51,708 bases of DNA from Pseudomonadota bacterium. GTDB taxonomy: Bacteria > Pseudomonadota > Gammaproteobacteria > Steroidobacterales > Steroidobacteraceae. Numbering within the stretch: the stretch's first letter is position 1; each line of letters begins with the position of its first letter. The translations under genes and the position numbers were made by a program. The notes beneath the pieces are model-generated. The model saw nothing but the letters and a program-made list of their open reading frames with translations, did not search any database and was not told the DNA's origin. Where the stretch lies: positions 1 through 51,708 of the forward strand of contig JANYAE010000103.1 of NCBI GenBank assembly GCA_025355105.1, given 5' to 3'. Below are positions 18,143 through 27,051 of this stretch, piece by piece.

Positions 18143-18440
18143 CGGCGCCGCACGGCCCACGGCGTACGAGCGCGGCAGCGCGGGCAGCGGCGCGCGCAGC
18201 AGACCGGCACGAGGCGTCCGCGGGCCGATGCGATCACGGCATCGCCGGACGGAAGGGCTGCGTTTGCGCGCTCGTCGGGCCGGCTGTCGGAGTTGCAAGA
18301 CCGATCGCGGCGTGGCCCGAGGACGAGTCGGTATCTCCAATTAATTCATTACTCTTGCGCGCCGCAGCAAGACGTTCGGGATGCTTCAAGCCAGAGTCTG
18401 CCACCGCGCCCATGCACCCGGTCGCGCCACGCACGTCCGG
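18143..18440. other. Intergenic region without a supported gene
   Basis: No convincing coding frame is seen. An AT-rich patch around 18338-18355 (taattaattcattac) stands out from the GC-rich background and may belong to the upstream control region of the TonB-receptor operon. Confidence 0.4.
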
Positions 18441-18469
18441 TTGAATACTGCAAAACGATTTAATAATTC
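18441..18469 (+). promoter_or_regulatory. Predicted promoter of the TonB-receptor operon
   Basis: TTGAAT (18441-18446) and TAATTC (18464-18469) are spaced by 17 bases in an AT-rich island about 200 bases upstream of the receptor start. The palindromic operator begins 4-5 bases downstream, the same arrangement as at the GH2 promoter. Confidence 0.5.
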
Positions 18470-18473
18470 TGAT

Positions 18474-18487
18474 TGACAGCGCTGTCT
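18474..18487. promoter_or_regulatory. LacI-type operator upstream of the TonB receptor
   Basis: TGACAGCGCTGTCT contains the perfect 12-bp palindrome GACAGCGCTGTC (18475-18486). Its CAGCGCTG core is identical to that of the GH2 operator, with the outer arms differing (TGAC...GTCT versus TGTC...GACA). It lies just downstream of the predicted -10 box, consistent with repression by the LacI protein of this locus. Confidence 0.65.
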
Positions 18488-18648
18488 ATGCGCACTAGTT
18501 TGTGCCCCGACGACCGTTCCGGACGATTGCGCCGCAGCCGCGAAGATGGCGCGGGCGAGCGCGGCGGATCCGGACGGTGGCCAGCCGGGAAGGCCCGGTG
18601 GCGAGACAGCAAAAAAACGGCTACGAACTTCTTTTGGGGGCAAACGAG

Positions 18649-21600
18649 ATGTCACACCGTCAGGAAAAGCGCGCCCGTCGCGTGGCCCGGTCCGCGCAGG
18701 CAGCGATCATCACGGCCGTATCGCTCGAGGCGCTGTGCATCTTCGCGCCGCAGGCCGCGCAGGCGCAGACCGCCCCGGCAACGAGCACCGCAGGGTCGCA
18801 GACGCTCGACGAGATCGTCGTCACCGGATATCGCGCCTCGCTGCAATCGGCGCTTGACGCCAAACGCGTGTCGATCCAGCCGATCGAATCGGTCGCGGCC
18901 GAGGACATCGGCAAGATGCCGGACCAGAACGTCTCCGAGTCGCTGCAGCGGCTGCCCGGCATCTCGATCAACCGCTCGGGCGGCAAGGGCACGCAGGTGC
19001 TGATCGATGGCCTGCAGAACAACCTGATCACGCTCAACGGCGAGGTGCTGCTGACCGGCCGTGAGATCTACTCCTCGGGCGAAGGTTCCGGTGGCGCCGG
19101 CGGCATTCAGTACGCGTCGCTTGAGGGCATACCGAGCGAGGAAATCGGCGGCATCGACGTCATCAAGAACCCCACCGCCCAGAACCGCGAAGGCGGCCTC
19201 GGCGGCATCATCGATCTCAAGACGCGCTCGCCGCTGGCTCAGGCGATCGGCCTCAATCTCGCCGGCAACCTGCGCGGCACCAAGGCGTCGGGAGCCGACG
19301 GCAGCGCGACGCCGACCGGCACGCTGGTGGGCGGCTTCAAGTTCAACGACCGCTTCGCCATTACCGGCAGCGTCTCCTACGATGACCAGAAGACCCACGA
19401 CAAGCAGTTCCAGGACCAGAACCGCAACCAGTGGCTGGTCACCAACTCGGCGACCAGCGGCTCCTACGTCGGCAGCCCGATCGCGAGCACGAACTCGACG
19501 CTACCTGGCGGCCAGACCTACATCGATCCGCAGCTCGCCTACTTCAGCGACATCCTCGATCAGATCAAGACCAAGGGCGCGACCCTCGGTGCCGAGTGGC
19601 GCTGGAACGACAGTGTCACCAGCACTTTCAACTGGTTCCTGATCCGCGAGGAAGAAGTCAGCACGACCTATTCCAACAAGGCGTGGTTCTCCGGTGGCAG
19701 CGGCGAGAGCAACAAACCGGCGGCCGGTGGCGGACCGGCGTCGTTCCCGGGCATCGATCCGACCCAGCCGTACACGATCGACGCCAATGGCGTCATCCAG
19801 TCGGCGACGATGATGGCGAACGGCGCCGAAACGGCGACGCTCTACGAAAGCAACACGACCACGGCGAACAACTTCCAGTTCAACACCCGCTTCGAGGGCA
19901 ACGGCAAGGTCACCGGTGATTTCGGCCTCGCCTACGCGAAGGCCACCGGCGACTACGAAGCCGCGCAGGCTGACGTCGAGCACGGCTTCTACGGTGCTTT
20001 CGGCAGCGCGAATCCGTCGATCCAGCCGACGGCGCCGGGCTGCAACAACGGCAGCAACAACTGCACCAACGGCAATCACGGCTATTCGTTCAATTACGGC
20101 AACGGCGGCACCAGCGGCCTGCCGTCGGTCGCCTATCCGGACAACTACGGCTACACGAGCCTGCTGTCGAACCCGGCGTACACGCTGTTCAAGTCGAACT
20201 GGGCGTGGGCGAACAAGGTTGACGAGAAGAATTACTCAGCGAAGTTCAACGTCCACTTCAAGGCCGGCAGCTTGATCGACATGACGGTGGGCGGACGCTA
20301 CCAGAGCCGCGAGATCGACTACGTCCACGGCCGCTACCTCGAGAACGGCGTCGATCCCTACGGCGTCGGCGGCGTCGGCGCCGGGACCGCGGCGGGCAAC
20401 TGCTGCGTCGGCGCCGCGTCCGGCACCTGGCTGTACTACCAGGACCCGGGCTACGCGACGATTCCGTATTCGACTCCGCAGAGCAACCCGAATCTGCTGC
20501 TGAACTACAACAACTTCGCGTCGGGCACGATCGCCGTGAAGAATCCGGTGACCGGCGGCATGACCAATCCGTCCACCTACCTGAACACGCTGTGGTCGCA
20601 GGCAGGCGTGCCGAACGGCACCGAGCAGTTCTTCAAGGACGCGCTCAATTCGTACGACGTCAAGGAGAAGACGACGTCAGCGTTCGTGATGGGTGACGCG
20701 GGCGACACCGGCGGTGTCTACCACGCCAACTTCGGCGTCCGCGTCGTCCGCACCGACCTGACGGTTGATGGCGGGCAGACGAACCCGGAGGGCTCCACCT
20801 ACGTCGGTACCGCGTCGTGGAACGGCGTGAACGCCAACGACGTGGCGTTTGAGAAGAAGCGCTCGTACACCGACGTCCTGCCGTCGTTCAACTTCGTGCT
20901 CAACGTCGCCGACACGCAGAAGCTGCGGTTCGGGGCGGCGCGCGTCGTTGCGCCGCAGAACCTGAACGACATCGGCCGCGGACTGCAGTACGGGTTCACC
21001 CGTGCCGCCGCGGGCGAGTGCCTGCAGGGCAGCGTCTGCTTCAAGTTCAACGGCGGCAGTGCTGGCAACGCGACGCTCGATCCCTTCCGCGCTTCCCAGT
21101 TCAATCTGTCGTGGGAAGACTACTTCGCGCCGGGCGGCCTGATCAGTGTCGGCTACTTCTACAAGGCGGTCGACAACTTCGTTACCACGGCGAACATTCC
21201 GACCTTCGTCATGGACGGAGCCGGTGGCCACACCGCGAACGTGTCCTCGCTGGTGAACGGCGGGACGGGCAAGATCTACGGCGTCGAGCTGGCGGCTCAG
21301 TACGCATTCGGCAACGGGCTCGGGTTCACCGCCAACTACACGCGGTCGAACTCCGACTCGACCCAGTCGAGCTCGTTCGCCAACAATCTGCCGATTCCGG
21401 GCGTATCGAACGACTCCGTCAACTTGGGCGTGTACTTTGAACGAGACGGTTTCGCGGCCCGCGCGGCCTACTCCTGGCGCAGCAGCGCCGTGAACTCCTC
21501 CGGCGTCGGATCGTCGTTCGCATTCGCGGATATCGAGGGGAATTCGAAGGTCTACACGATCTACTCGGCGGCCTACGGCCAGCTGGATGGCCAGTTGTCC

Positions 21601-21750
21601 TATGATTTCGGTCGCCACTTCGGCATCCTGCTCTCGGTCGTCAACCTGACCAACTCCAAGCAGCACACTTACCTGCAGTGGCCGAACGAGCCGTTCACCT
21701 ACGACGACACCGGGCGCCGGCTGTTCTTCGGCGTGAAGGGCAAGCTGTAG
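18649..21750 (+). CDS. TonB-dependent outer-membrane receptor, Xanthomonas-Caulobacter type
   Basis: 1033 residues from the ATG at 18649, behind a GGGGG ribosome site. A signal peptide ends near AAQAQAQ (residue 38-40). The TonB box is in LDEIVVTGYRASLQSALDAK (residues 53-72). The plug reads SVAAEDIGKMPDQNVSESLQ, RLPGISINRSGGKGTQVLID and IGGIDVIKNPTAQNREGG, the pattern of the large Xanthomonas-Caulobacter receptor family that imports plant or microbial oligosaccharides. The rest is a 22-strand-type barrel with many aromatic and Gly/Asn-rich loops and ends GRRLFFGVKGKL. A first gene after the promoter/operator at 18441-18487, it leads the halogenase-like, kinase, regulator and epimerase genes. 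Substrate is probably a beta-linked oligosaccharide, by context only. Confidence 0.94.
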   Translation: MSHRQEKRARRVARSAQAAIITAVSLEALCIFAPQAAQAQTAPATSTAGSQTLDEIVVTGYRASLQSALDAKRVSIQPIESVAAEDIGKMPDQNVSESLQRLPGISINRSGGKGTQVLIDGLQNNLITLNGEVLLTGREIYSSGEGSGGAGGIQYASLEGIPSEEIGGIDVIKNPTAQNREGGLGGIIDLKTRSPLAQAIGLNLAGNLRGTKASGADGSATPTGTLVGGFKFNDRFAITGSVSYDDQKTHDKQFQDQNRNQWLVTNSATSGSYVGSPIASTNSTLPGGQTYIDPQLAYFSDILDQIKTKGATLGAEWRWNDSVTSTFNWFLIREEEVSTTYSNKAWFSGGSGESNKPAAGGGPASFPGIDPTQPYTIDANGVIQSATMMANGAETATLYESNTTTANNFQFNTRFEGNGKVTGDFGLAYAKATGDYEAAQADVEHGFYGAFGSANPSIQPTAPGCNNGSNNCTNGNHGYSFNYGNGGTSGLPSVAYPDNYGYTSLLSNPAYTLFKSNWAWANKVDEKNYSAKFNVHFKAGSLIDMTVGGRYQSREIDYVHGRYLENGVDPYGVGGVGAGTAAGNCCVGAASGTWLYYQDPGYATIPYSTPQSNPNLLLNYNNFASGTIAVKNPVTGGMTNPSTYLNTLWSQAGVPNGTEQFFKDALNSYDVKEKTTSAFVMGDAGDTGGVYHANFGVRVVRTDLTVDGGQTNPEGSTYVGTASWNGVNANDVAFEKKRSYTDVLPSFNFVLNVADTQKLRFGAARVVAPQNLNDIGRGLQYGFTRAAAGECLQGSVCFKFNGGSAGNATLDPFRASQFNLSWEDYFAPGGLISVGYFYKAVDNFVTTANIPTFVMDGAGGHTANVSSLVNGGTGKIYGVELAAQYAFGNGLGFTANYTRSNSDSTQSSSFANNLPIPGVSNDSVNLGVYFERDGFAARAAYSWRSSAVNSSGVGSSFAFADIEGNSKVYTIYSAAYGQLDGQLSYDFGRHFGILLSVVNLTNSKQHTYLQWPNEPFTYDDTGRRLFFGVKGKL

Positions 21751-21761
21751 CGGTGGCGAAA

Positions 21762-21787
21762 GCGCGCCGCCCGTCCGGACGGCGCGC
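21762..21787. terminator. Hairpin after the TonB-receptor gene
   Basis: GCGCGCCG (21762-21769) pairs with CGGCGCGC (21780-21787); the intervening bases contain a second palindrome (CCGTCCGGACGG spans the loop region). It starts 12 bases after the stop codon. There is no T-tract; it could act as a partial terminator or an mRNA end-stabiliser that sets a high receptor-to-enzyme ratio within the operon. Confidence 0.45.
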
Positions 21788-21913
21788 ACGGTGGCCGATC
21801 GGCGCTGGACGGCGGCGCGGTGCTGACCACGCCGCCGCCTGCTGCCGGCCCTGAGGGACCGAGTCCTCGGCGGCTGACCGTCGACGACCGCCGGCGTACT
21901 CGCGACGAGGTTG

Positions 21914-23506
21914 ATGCGACCCATGTCGGATCCCGAGCAGAATCCAACGGCGTCCCGCACCGCGACGCCGGGCGCAGCCACCGACGACCGTATCAGGACC
22001 ATCGCCGTGGTCGGCGGTGGCACGGCCGGCTGGCTGGCCGCCAGCATGCTCGCCCGCGCCCTGCCGGGCACCGGCACCGTCATCAGCGTCATCGAGTCGC
22101 CGGACGTCGGCACGGTCGGCGTCGGCGAGGCCACCATCCCGCCGATCATCGACGTGCTGCGCTTTCTGAGCATCGATGAGCAGGACTTCATCCGGCACAC
22201 CCAGGCGACCTACAAGCTCGGCATCAAGTTCAGCGACTGGAGGCAGCCGGGCCATTCGTACTGGCACCCGTTCGGCACCTTCGGCGTGCCGGTCAACCGG
22301 CGGCCATTTCACCACTGCTGGCACCGCGCACGGGCCGGCGGACTCGCGCCGCGCTTCAACGACTACAGCCTGTGTGCGACGCTCGGCGATGCGGGCAAGT
22401 TCCGTTTCGCGGACAGCCGGTCGGACGGTCCGGCAGCGGGACTTCGTTATGCGCTGCACTTCGACGCCACGCTGGTCGCCAAGTATCTGCGCGCCTACGC
22501 GGAACGGCTCGGGGTCACGCGCCTCGAGCGCACCGTGGTCGGCGCAACCCAGCGTGCCGACGGCTTCATCGACGCGCTGCAGTTTTCGGACCAGTCGGCG
22601 CTGCGCGCCGACCTGTACATCGACTGCAGCGGCTTCCGTGGCGTGCTGATCGAGGGCGTCCTTGGCACCGGCTACGTCGACTGGAGCCCGATGCTGCCGT
22701 GTGACCGCGCCGTGGCGTTCCCGACCGAGCTCATCGGCCCGCGACCACCGTACACTCACTCGCGAGCCCGCAGCGCCGGCTGGCAGTGGCGCATTCCGCT
22801 GCAGCATCGGGTCGGAAACGGCTATGTCTACTCGAGCGCCCACTGCAGCGACGATCAGGCCCGCGAGGACCTGCTGGCGAGCGTCGCCGGGAAGCCGCTG
22901 GCCGAGCCGCGCGTGCTGCGCTTCGTGACCGGTCGCCGCCAGCGCTTCTGGAACCGCAACTGCGTCGCGCTCGGACTCGCGTCCGGGTTCCTGGAGCCGC
23001 TGGAGTCCACCAGCATCCACCTGGTGACGAGCGGCATCTACCACCTGCTTGAGCATTTCCCCGACCGGAATTTCGACTTGACGAACATCGATTCGTACAA
23101 CGCGGAACTCATCGAGGAGAACGAGCGGATCCGCGACTTCATCGTGCTGCACTACTGCCTCACGCAGCGGACCGACTCGCCGCTCTGGGTGTATTGCCGG
23201 GCGATGCGCCTCCCGGACAGCCTCAGGCGGCGGATCGAGCAGTACCAGGCGACCGGACGCATCCGGCCGAAGAATGGCGAGCTGTTCACGGATTTCAGCT
23301 GGTTCTACATCCTCGAGGGCATGGGTGTCCGGCCGCAGGCCTACGACCGGCTGCTCGACGTCGTAACCACCGAGCAGGTAAGCCGGCTGATGGCCACGCT
23401 CGCCGAGGCGACGGCCGCTGCTGCGGCCGGAGCGGGGACCCATGACAGCTACTTCGCGCAGGGCGCGTCCGGCCTGCCGGCGATGACCGCCGCCGCCCGG
23501 CGATGA
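21914..23506 (+). CDS. Tryptophan-halogenase-like flavoprotein
   Basis: About 530 residues. The FAD motif is IAVVGGGTAGWLAASMLARA, followed by GTVGVGEATIPPI. Hallmarks of flavin-dependent tryptophan halogenases are present: the catalytic-Lys segment ATYKLGIKFSDW, the WQWRIP motif (around residue 291) and EPLEST, whose Glu positions the substrate nitrogen in PrnA. However, members found next to TonB receptors and sugar genes, as here, are a distinct group whose reaction is not established and which probably do not act on free tryptophan. The start could also be the ATG at 21923. Its stop overlaps the ROK kinase start (ATGA). A role in modifying or sensing the sugar or a surface molecule is speculation. 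Confidence 0.85.
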   Translation: MRPMSDPEQNPTASRTATPGAATDDRIRTIAVVGGGTAGWLAASMLARALPGTGTVISVIESPDVGTVGVGEATIPPIIDVLRFLSIDEQDFIRHTQATYKLGIKFSDWRQPGHSYWHPFGTFGVPVNRRPFHHCWHRARAGGLAPRFNDYSLCATLGDAGKFRFADSRSDGPAAGLRYALHFDATLVAKYLRAYAERLGVTRLERTVVGATQRADGFIDALQFSDQSALRADLYIDCSGFRGVLIEGVLGTGYVDWSPMLPCDRAVAFPTELIGPRPPYTHSRARSAGWQWRIPLQHRVGNGYVYSSAHCSDDQAREDLLASVAGKPLAEPRVLRFVTGRRQRFWNRNCVALGLASGFLEPLESTSIHLVTSGIYHLLEHFPDRNFDLTNIDSYNAELIEENERIRDFIVLHYCLTQRTDSPLWVYCRAMRLPDSLRRRIEQYQATGRIRPKNGELFTDFSWFYILEGMGVRPQAYDRLLDVVTTEQVSRLMATLAEATAAAAAGAGTHDSYFAQGASGLPAMTAAARR

Positions 23507-24453
23507 GCGCCGAACGCCCATTGCTCGCCGGTGTCGAGCTCGGCGGTACCAAGTGCATCTGCGTCCTCGGCACCGGACCGGATGACATCCGCGAGCAGCG
23601 GCGGATTCCGACTGCTGCACCGGATGTCACCTTGTCCGATATCGTGGCTGTGCTCGATTCATGGCAGGCGCGGCACGGCGAGATCGCGGCCCTCGGCATC
23701 GCGTCGTTCGGACCGCTGGACCTCCAGCTGCAGTCGGCGCGCTACGGCCATGTGACCTCAAGCGTCAAACCCGGCTGGCAGGACGTGGACGTCGTCGGGC
23801 GCCTCGCCGCCCGCCGCCGAGTGCCGCTGGGCTTCAGCACCGACGTCAACGGCGCGGCGCTCGCGGAAGGGCGCTGGGGTGCGGCGCGCGGCCTGCGCGA
23901 CTATGCCTACGTGACCGTCGGCACCGGCATCGGCGTTGGCGTCGTGGCGCACGGGCAACTCGTCCTCGGCTGCAACCACTCGGAGCTCGGACACATCCGC
24001 GTCGTGCGGCTGGCTGGCGACACCTGGGGTGGCGTCTGTCCCTATCATGGCGACTGCGCCGAAGGTCTGGCGTCAGGACCGGCGATCGCCGCGCGGGCCG
24101 GCGTGGCGGCGGGCGAGGTTGCCGCGGACAGCCCGGTATGGGATTTCGCCGCACACGCGCTCGGGCAGCTGCTGCACACGATGGTCTTCGCCACGGCGCC
24201 GCAGCGCATCCTGATCGGTGGCGGAGTCATGGAGGGACATCCCGAGCTGCTTCCCAAGGTCCGCCGTCGCCTGCTCGCAAGCATCAACGGCTTCATCGAC
24301 GTCGAGCGCCTGACCGGCGGCATGGCGCGCTACGTCGTCGCGCCAGGGCTAGGGCCGCTGGCCGGTCCGCTCGGCGCGCTTGCGCTCGCCGCCGATGCGC
24401 ACGCCGAAGGGCACGCCGGCGCGGCGGACGCCCGGCCGTCGCGCTGCTCCTGA
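23503..24453 (+). CDS. ROK family sugar kinase (fructokinase/mannokinase type)
   Basis: 316 residues. The N-terminal ATP loop is GVELGGTKCICVLG, the phosphate region is TVGTGIGVGVVAHGQLV, and the zinc/substrate site is HSELGHIRV followed by GVCPYHGDCAEGLASGPAI, characteristic of ROK fructokinases/mannokinases. The catalytic Asp is in FSTDVNGAALAEGRWGAARG. The ATG overlaps the halogenase-like stop, so expression is coupled. With the AGE-family isomerase further down, it fits a route mannose to fructose to fructose 6-phosphate, but glucose or mannose as substrate is also possible. Confidence 0.88.
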   Translation: MSAERPLLAGVELGGTKCICVLGTGPDDIREQRRIPTAAPDVTLSDIVAVLDSWQARHGEIAALGIASFGPLDLQLQSARYGHVTSSVKPGWQDVDVVGRLAARRRVPLGFSTDVNGAALAEGRWGAARGLRDYAYVTVGTGIGVGVVAHGQLVLGCNHSELGHIRVVRLAGDTWGGVCPYHGDCAEGLASGPAIAARAGVAAGEVAADSPVWDFAAHALGQLLHTMVFATAPQRILIGGGVMEGHPELLPKVRRRLLASINGFIDVERLTGGMARYVVAPGLGPLAGPLGALALAADAHAEGHAGAADARPSRCS

Positions 24454-24479
24454 CGCCACCGCGCTCGACGCCTCAGCCG

Positions 24480-25703
24480 ATGCGCAGGAAGGTCCCGCAG
24501 CCCAGCCCCGACAACAGCACGCCGTCGCAGGGCCCCGAGCTGTCCGGCACCAACCTCGAGCGCGCCGGCGACCACAACCAGCGCGTGACGCTGCACGCAA
24601 TCCGCGTCAACGGGCCCGTGACGCGCAAGGAGCTGGCGGCGATGACCGGACTGACCGGGGCGGCGATCGCCAATATCACGAACCGGCTGCTTAAAGAACG
24701 GCTCGTCCTCCAGGCCGGGCGCCTGCGGGGTGCGCGTGGCCAGCCGGCGACCAAGCTGGTGATCAACCCCGACAGCTGTTTCTCGATCGGATTGAACGTC
24801 GACCGCGACCACGTGACCCTGGTCGTGCTCGATTTCGTCGGCAGGGTCCGCGCGCGCGCTTCGCGCGAGATCGCCTTCGCCAAGCCTGCCACGGTGCGCA
24901 CCTTCCTGCAGCGCTCGATCGGCCGGATGCTCGAGACCGCGGGGATTGCGCGCGAACGGCTGGTTGGCATCGGCGTCGCCTTCCCGGATGACCTGACGCG
25001 CACGCACCTGCCGGACCAGCCGGAGGACTACGCGGTCTGGGCCTCGGTGCGCATCGATGACCTGATCCGCGATGTGCTCGGCATTCCGGTGTTCGTCGAG
25101 AACGACGCGGCGGCGGCGGCGATCGGCGAGATGCAGTTCGGTTCCGGCCAGCGCTACCGGAGCTTCTTCTACCTGCTCGTCACCGCCGCAATCGGCGGCG
25201 GCCTGGTCGCCGATGGCAGCTACTTTCGCGGCGCGAACGGCCGAAGCGGCGAAATCGGCTGGCTGCATTCGCGGACGGCCTCGGGGGAGGAGACGCAGCT
25301 GCAGCGCATCGTTTCGCTCTCCGCCCTGTACGCGCGCCTCGCGGCGATCGGCATCCGCGTTGCCTCGCCGCGAGGACTTCTCCGGCTCGCCCCGGACGGT
25401 CAGGAGATCGTCGACCGCTGGATCCACGAATCCACCGAGGCGCTCGTCGGATCTTTCGTCGCGATCAACTGTCTGATCAATCCCGAGGCGATACTGATCG
25501 GCGGCCGTCTGCCCGCAACGCTGGTGGACCAGCTGGCGCGGTCGCTGAACCAGCGAATGGCGGGCTTCGCGTCGCAGGTGCCGGCGATCGCGCCGGTCGC
25601 ACGGGCCGCGACCTCAGACGATGCGCCGGCGGTCGGGGCGGCGATTCTGCCGTTGAGCGACCGCTTCCTGCCGACGCGCTTCGCGATCCTGAAGCCCACC
25701 TGA
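24480..25703 (+). CDS. ROK family transcriptional regulator (NagC/Mlc-like)
   Basis: 407 residues from the ATG at 24480, 27 bases after the kinase. A winged helix-turn-helix occupies about residues 30-85 (LHAIRVNGPVTRKELAAMTG, LTGAAIANITNRLLKERLV). The ROK domain follows but has lost kinase features: the usual GTGIGGG phosphate loop reads LVTAAIGGGLV, the substrate His after NGxxGEIG is Trp (NGRSGEIGWL), and the zinc cysteines are absent. This is therefore a sugar-sensing repressor, not an enzyme. It lies within the operon it may control, giving the locus a second regulator beside LacI. Confidence 0.88.
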   Translation: MRRKVPQPSPDNSTPSQGPELSGTNLERAGDHNQRVTLHAIRVNGPVTRKELAAMTGLTGAAIANITNRLLKERLVLQAGRLRGARGQPATKLVINPDSCFSIGLNVDRDHVTLVVLDFVGRVRARASREIAFAKPATVRTFLQRSIGRMLETAGIARERLVGIGVAFPDDLTRTHLPDQPEDYAVWASVRIDDLIRDVLGIPVFVENDAAAAAIGEMQFGSGQRYRSFFYLLVTAAIGGGLVADGSYFRGANGRSGEIGWLHSRTASGEETQLQRIVSLSALYARLAAIGIRVASPRGLLRLAPDGQEIVDRWIHESTEALVGSFVAINCLINPEAILIGGRLPATLVDQLARSLNQRMAGFASQVPAIAPVARAATSDDAPAVGAAILPLSDRFLPTRFAILKPT

Positions 25704-25837
25704 GCACCGAGCGATGCTGACCCTTCTCAAGCCCGCGACGCCCGCCGGTGCCGACGGGCCGTCGGCACCAGGCCGGCCGGCACCGGTCGCCGGTCCATCG
25801 GTCGCTGCGGCGCTACCGACTCGGCGGTTCCGCTGAG

Positions 25838-27013
25838 ATGCCGCCGCCGGTCGAAACGCTGGTCGAGGCGCGGCTCGCGGCACTGCGTGGTCGCCTTCTC
25901 GAGTGGCTTGTCGGCGCCGCCTATCCGCTGTGGGCGCGGCACGGCATCGATCCGCGGACCGGCGCTTTCGTCGAGGCGCTTGACCAGGGTGCTCGCGCGC
26001 TACCGCTGCCGCGGCGCGTCCGCGTGCAGCCGCGCCAGATCTACGCCTTCGCCAGCGCCCCCGTGTTCTGCTGGCGGGGCCCGGCACAGGCGATCGTGCG
26101 GCAGGGCCTGAACGCGCTCACCGCGACCTACCGCCGCGTAGACGGGCTCTACCGCGCGCTTGCGGATGAGCGGGGCAAGGTGCTCGATGACCACGCGTTG
26201 CTCTATGACCAGGCGTTCGTGCTGCTGGGCCTCGCGGCGGCTGCCGTTGCGCTGGACTCGCGCGTCGAGTGCGAAGCACTCGCGCTGCAGCTCCGTGAGC
26301 GCATTGCCAGGGCGTGGCGACTTGACGGCGGGGAATTCCGCTCCGGAGAAACGGCAGCGGACCTTCGGGAATCCAATCCGCACATGCATCTGCTCGAGGC
26401 GTGCCTTGCGTGGTGTGGCGTCGGCGCGGACCCTGACTGGGGCCACTGGGCCGATGACCTCACCGAGCTTGCGCTCACACGGTTCATCAACCCGCTGAGC
26501 GGCGTGCTGACGGAGGCATTCACCGCGGCGTGGCGGCCGGCGCCGGGAGATCCGGGCCGGCTGGTCGAGCCAGGACACCAGTACGAATGGGCGTGGCTGA
26601 TGCTGCGCTGCGGCGGACGCGACGGCACCGCGCGCCGCGCCGCCGCGCTGCGACTGCTCGACGTTGCCGAGCGTCATGGCGTTCGGGACGGCGTCGCGGT
26701 CAATGCGTTGCTCGACGACTTCACGGGACATGACTTGCGCGCGCGTCTGTGGCCTCAGACCGAGCGCCTCAAGGCTGCGCGGCTGGCGGCCCGGTTGACC
26801 GGGGAGCAACGATATTGGGAGCTCGCGGCGAATGCGGCCGCGAGCCTGTTTCCGTATCTCGACACGGTGGTGCCGGGACTGTGGTTCGACGTTCGCCTCC
26901 CCGGCGGCGCGATCCGGGATTCTCCGGCACCGGCGAGCACGTTCTACCATCTGGTCAGCGCGATCGCCGAGCTTGATCCGTCGCCAGCGCTCGTCAGCTC
27001 GTTCCGCCGCTGA
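25838..27013 (+). CDS. AGE family epimerase/isomerase (mannose isomerase / N-acylglucosamine 2-epimerase type)
   Basis: 391 residues from the ATG at 25838 (MPPPVETLVEARL); an in-frame extension upstream has no similarity. The alpha6/alpha6-barrel motifs of the family are present: RVQPRQIYAFASAPVF, DDHALLYDQAFVLLGL, ESNPHMHLLEACLAW, EPGHQYEWAWLML, LWPQTERLKAARLA and PASTFYHLVSA, with the conserved Arg and His residues of the active site. Family members interconvert mannose/fructose, glucose/mannose in cellobiose, or N-acylglucosamine/mannosamine. The neighbouring fructokinase-like ROK kinase favours a mannose-to-fructose step. Last gene of the TonB-receptor operon. Confidence 0.9.
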   Translation: MPPPVETLVEARLAALRGRLLEWLVGAAYPLWARHGIDPRTGAFVEALDQGARALPLPRRVRVQPRQIYAFASAPVFCWRGPAQAIVRQGLNALTATYRRVDGLYRALADERGKVLDDHALLYDQAFVLLGLAAAAVALDSRVECEALALQLRERIARAWRLDGGEFRSGETAADLRESNPHMHLLEACLAWCGVGADPDWGHWADDLTELALTRFINPLSGVLTEAFTAAWRPAPGDPGRLVEPGHQYEWAWLMLRCGGRDGTARRAAALRLLDVAERHGVRDGVAVNALLDDFTGHDLRARLWPQTERLKAARLAARLTGEQRYWELAANAAASLFPYLDTVVPGLWFDVRLPGGAIRDSPAPASTFYHLVSAIAELDPSPALVSSFRR

Positions 27014-27051
27014 CGAGCGCGCGGTCGTTCGGCCTGCAGCTGCCGCGGCGG

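Noticed and set aside
20677..23620. Two long minus-strand open frames opposite the TonB receptor and halogenase-like genes
   Set aside because: Both strands cannot code here; the plus-strand genes have complete motif sets and ribosome sites.
25714..25836. 40-codon open frame between the ROK regulator and the AGE gene, ending one base before the AGE start
   Set aside because: Pro/Ala-rich with no similarity and a weak ribosome site; a leader peptide cannot be excluded but is not supported.
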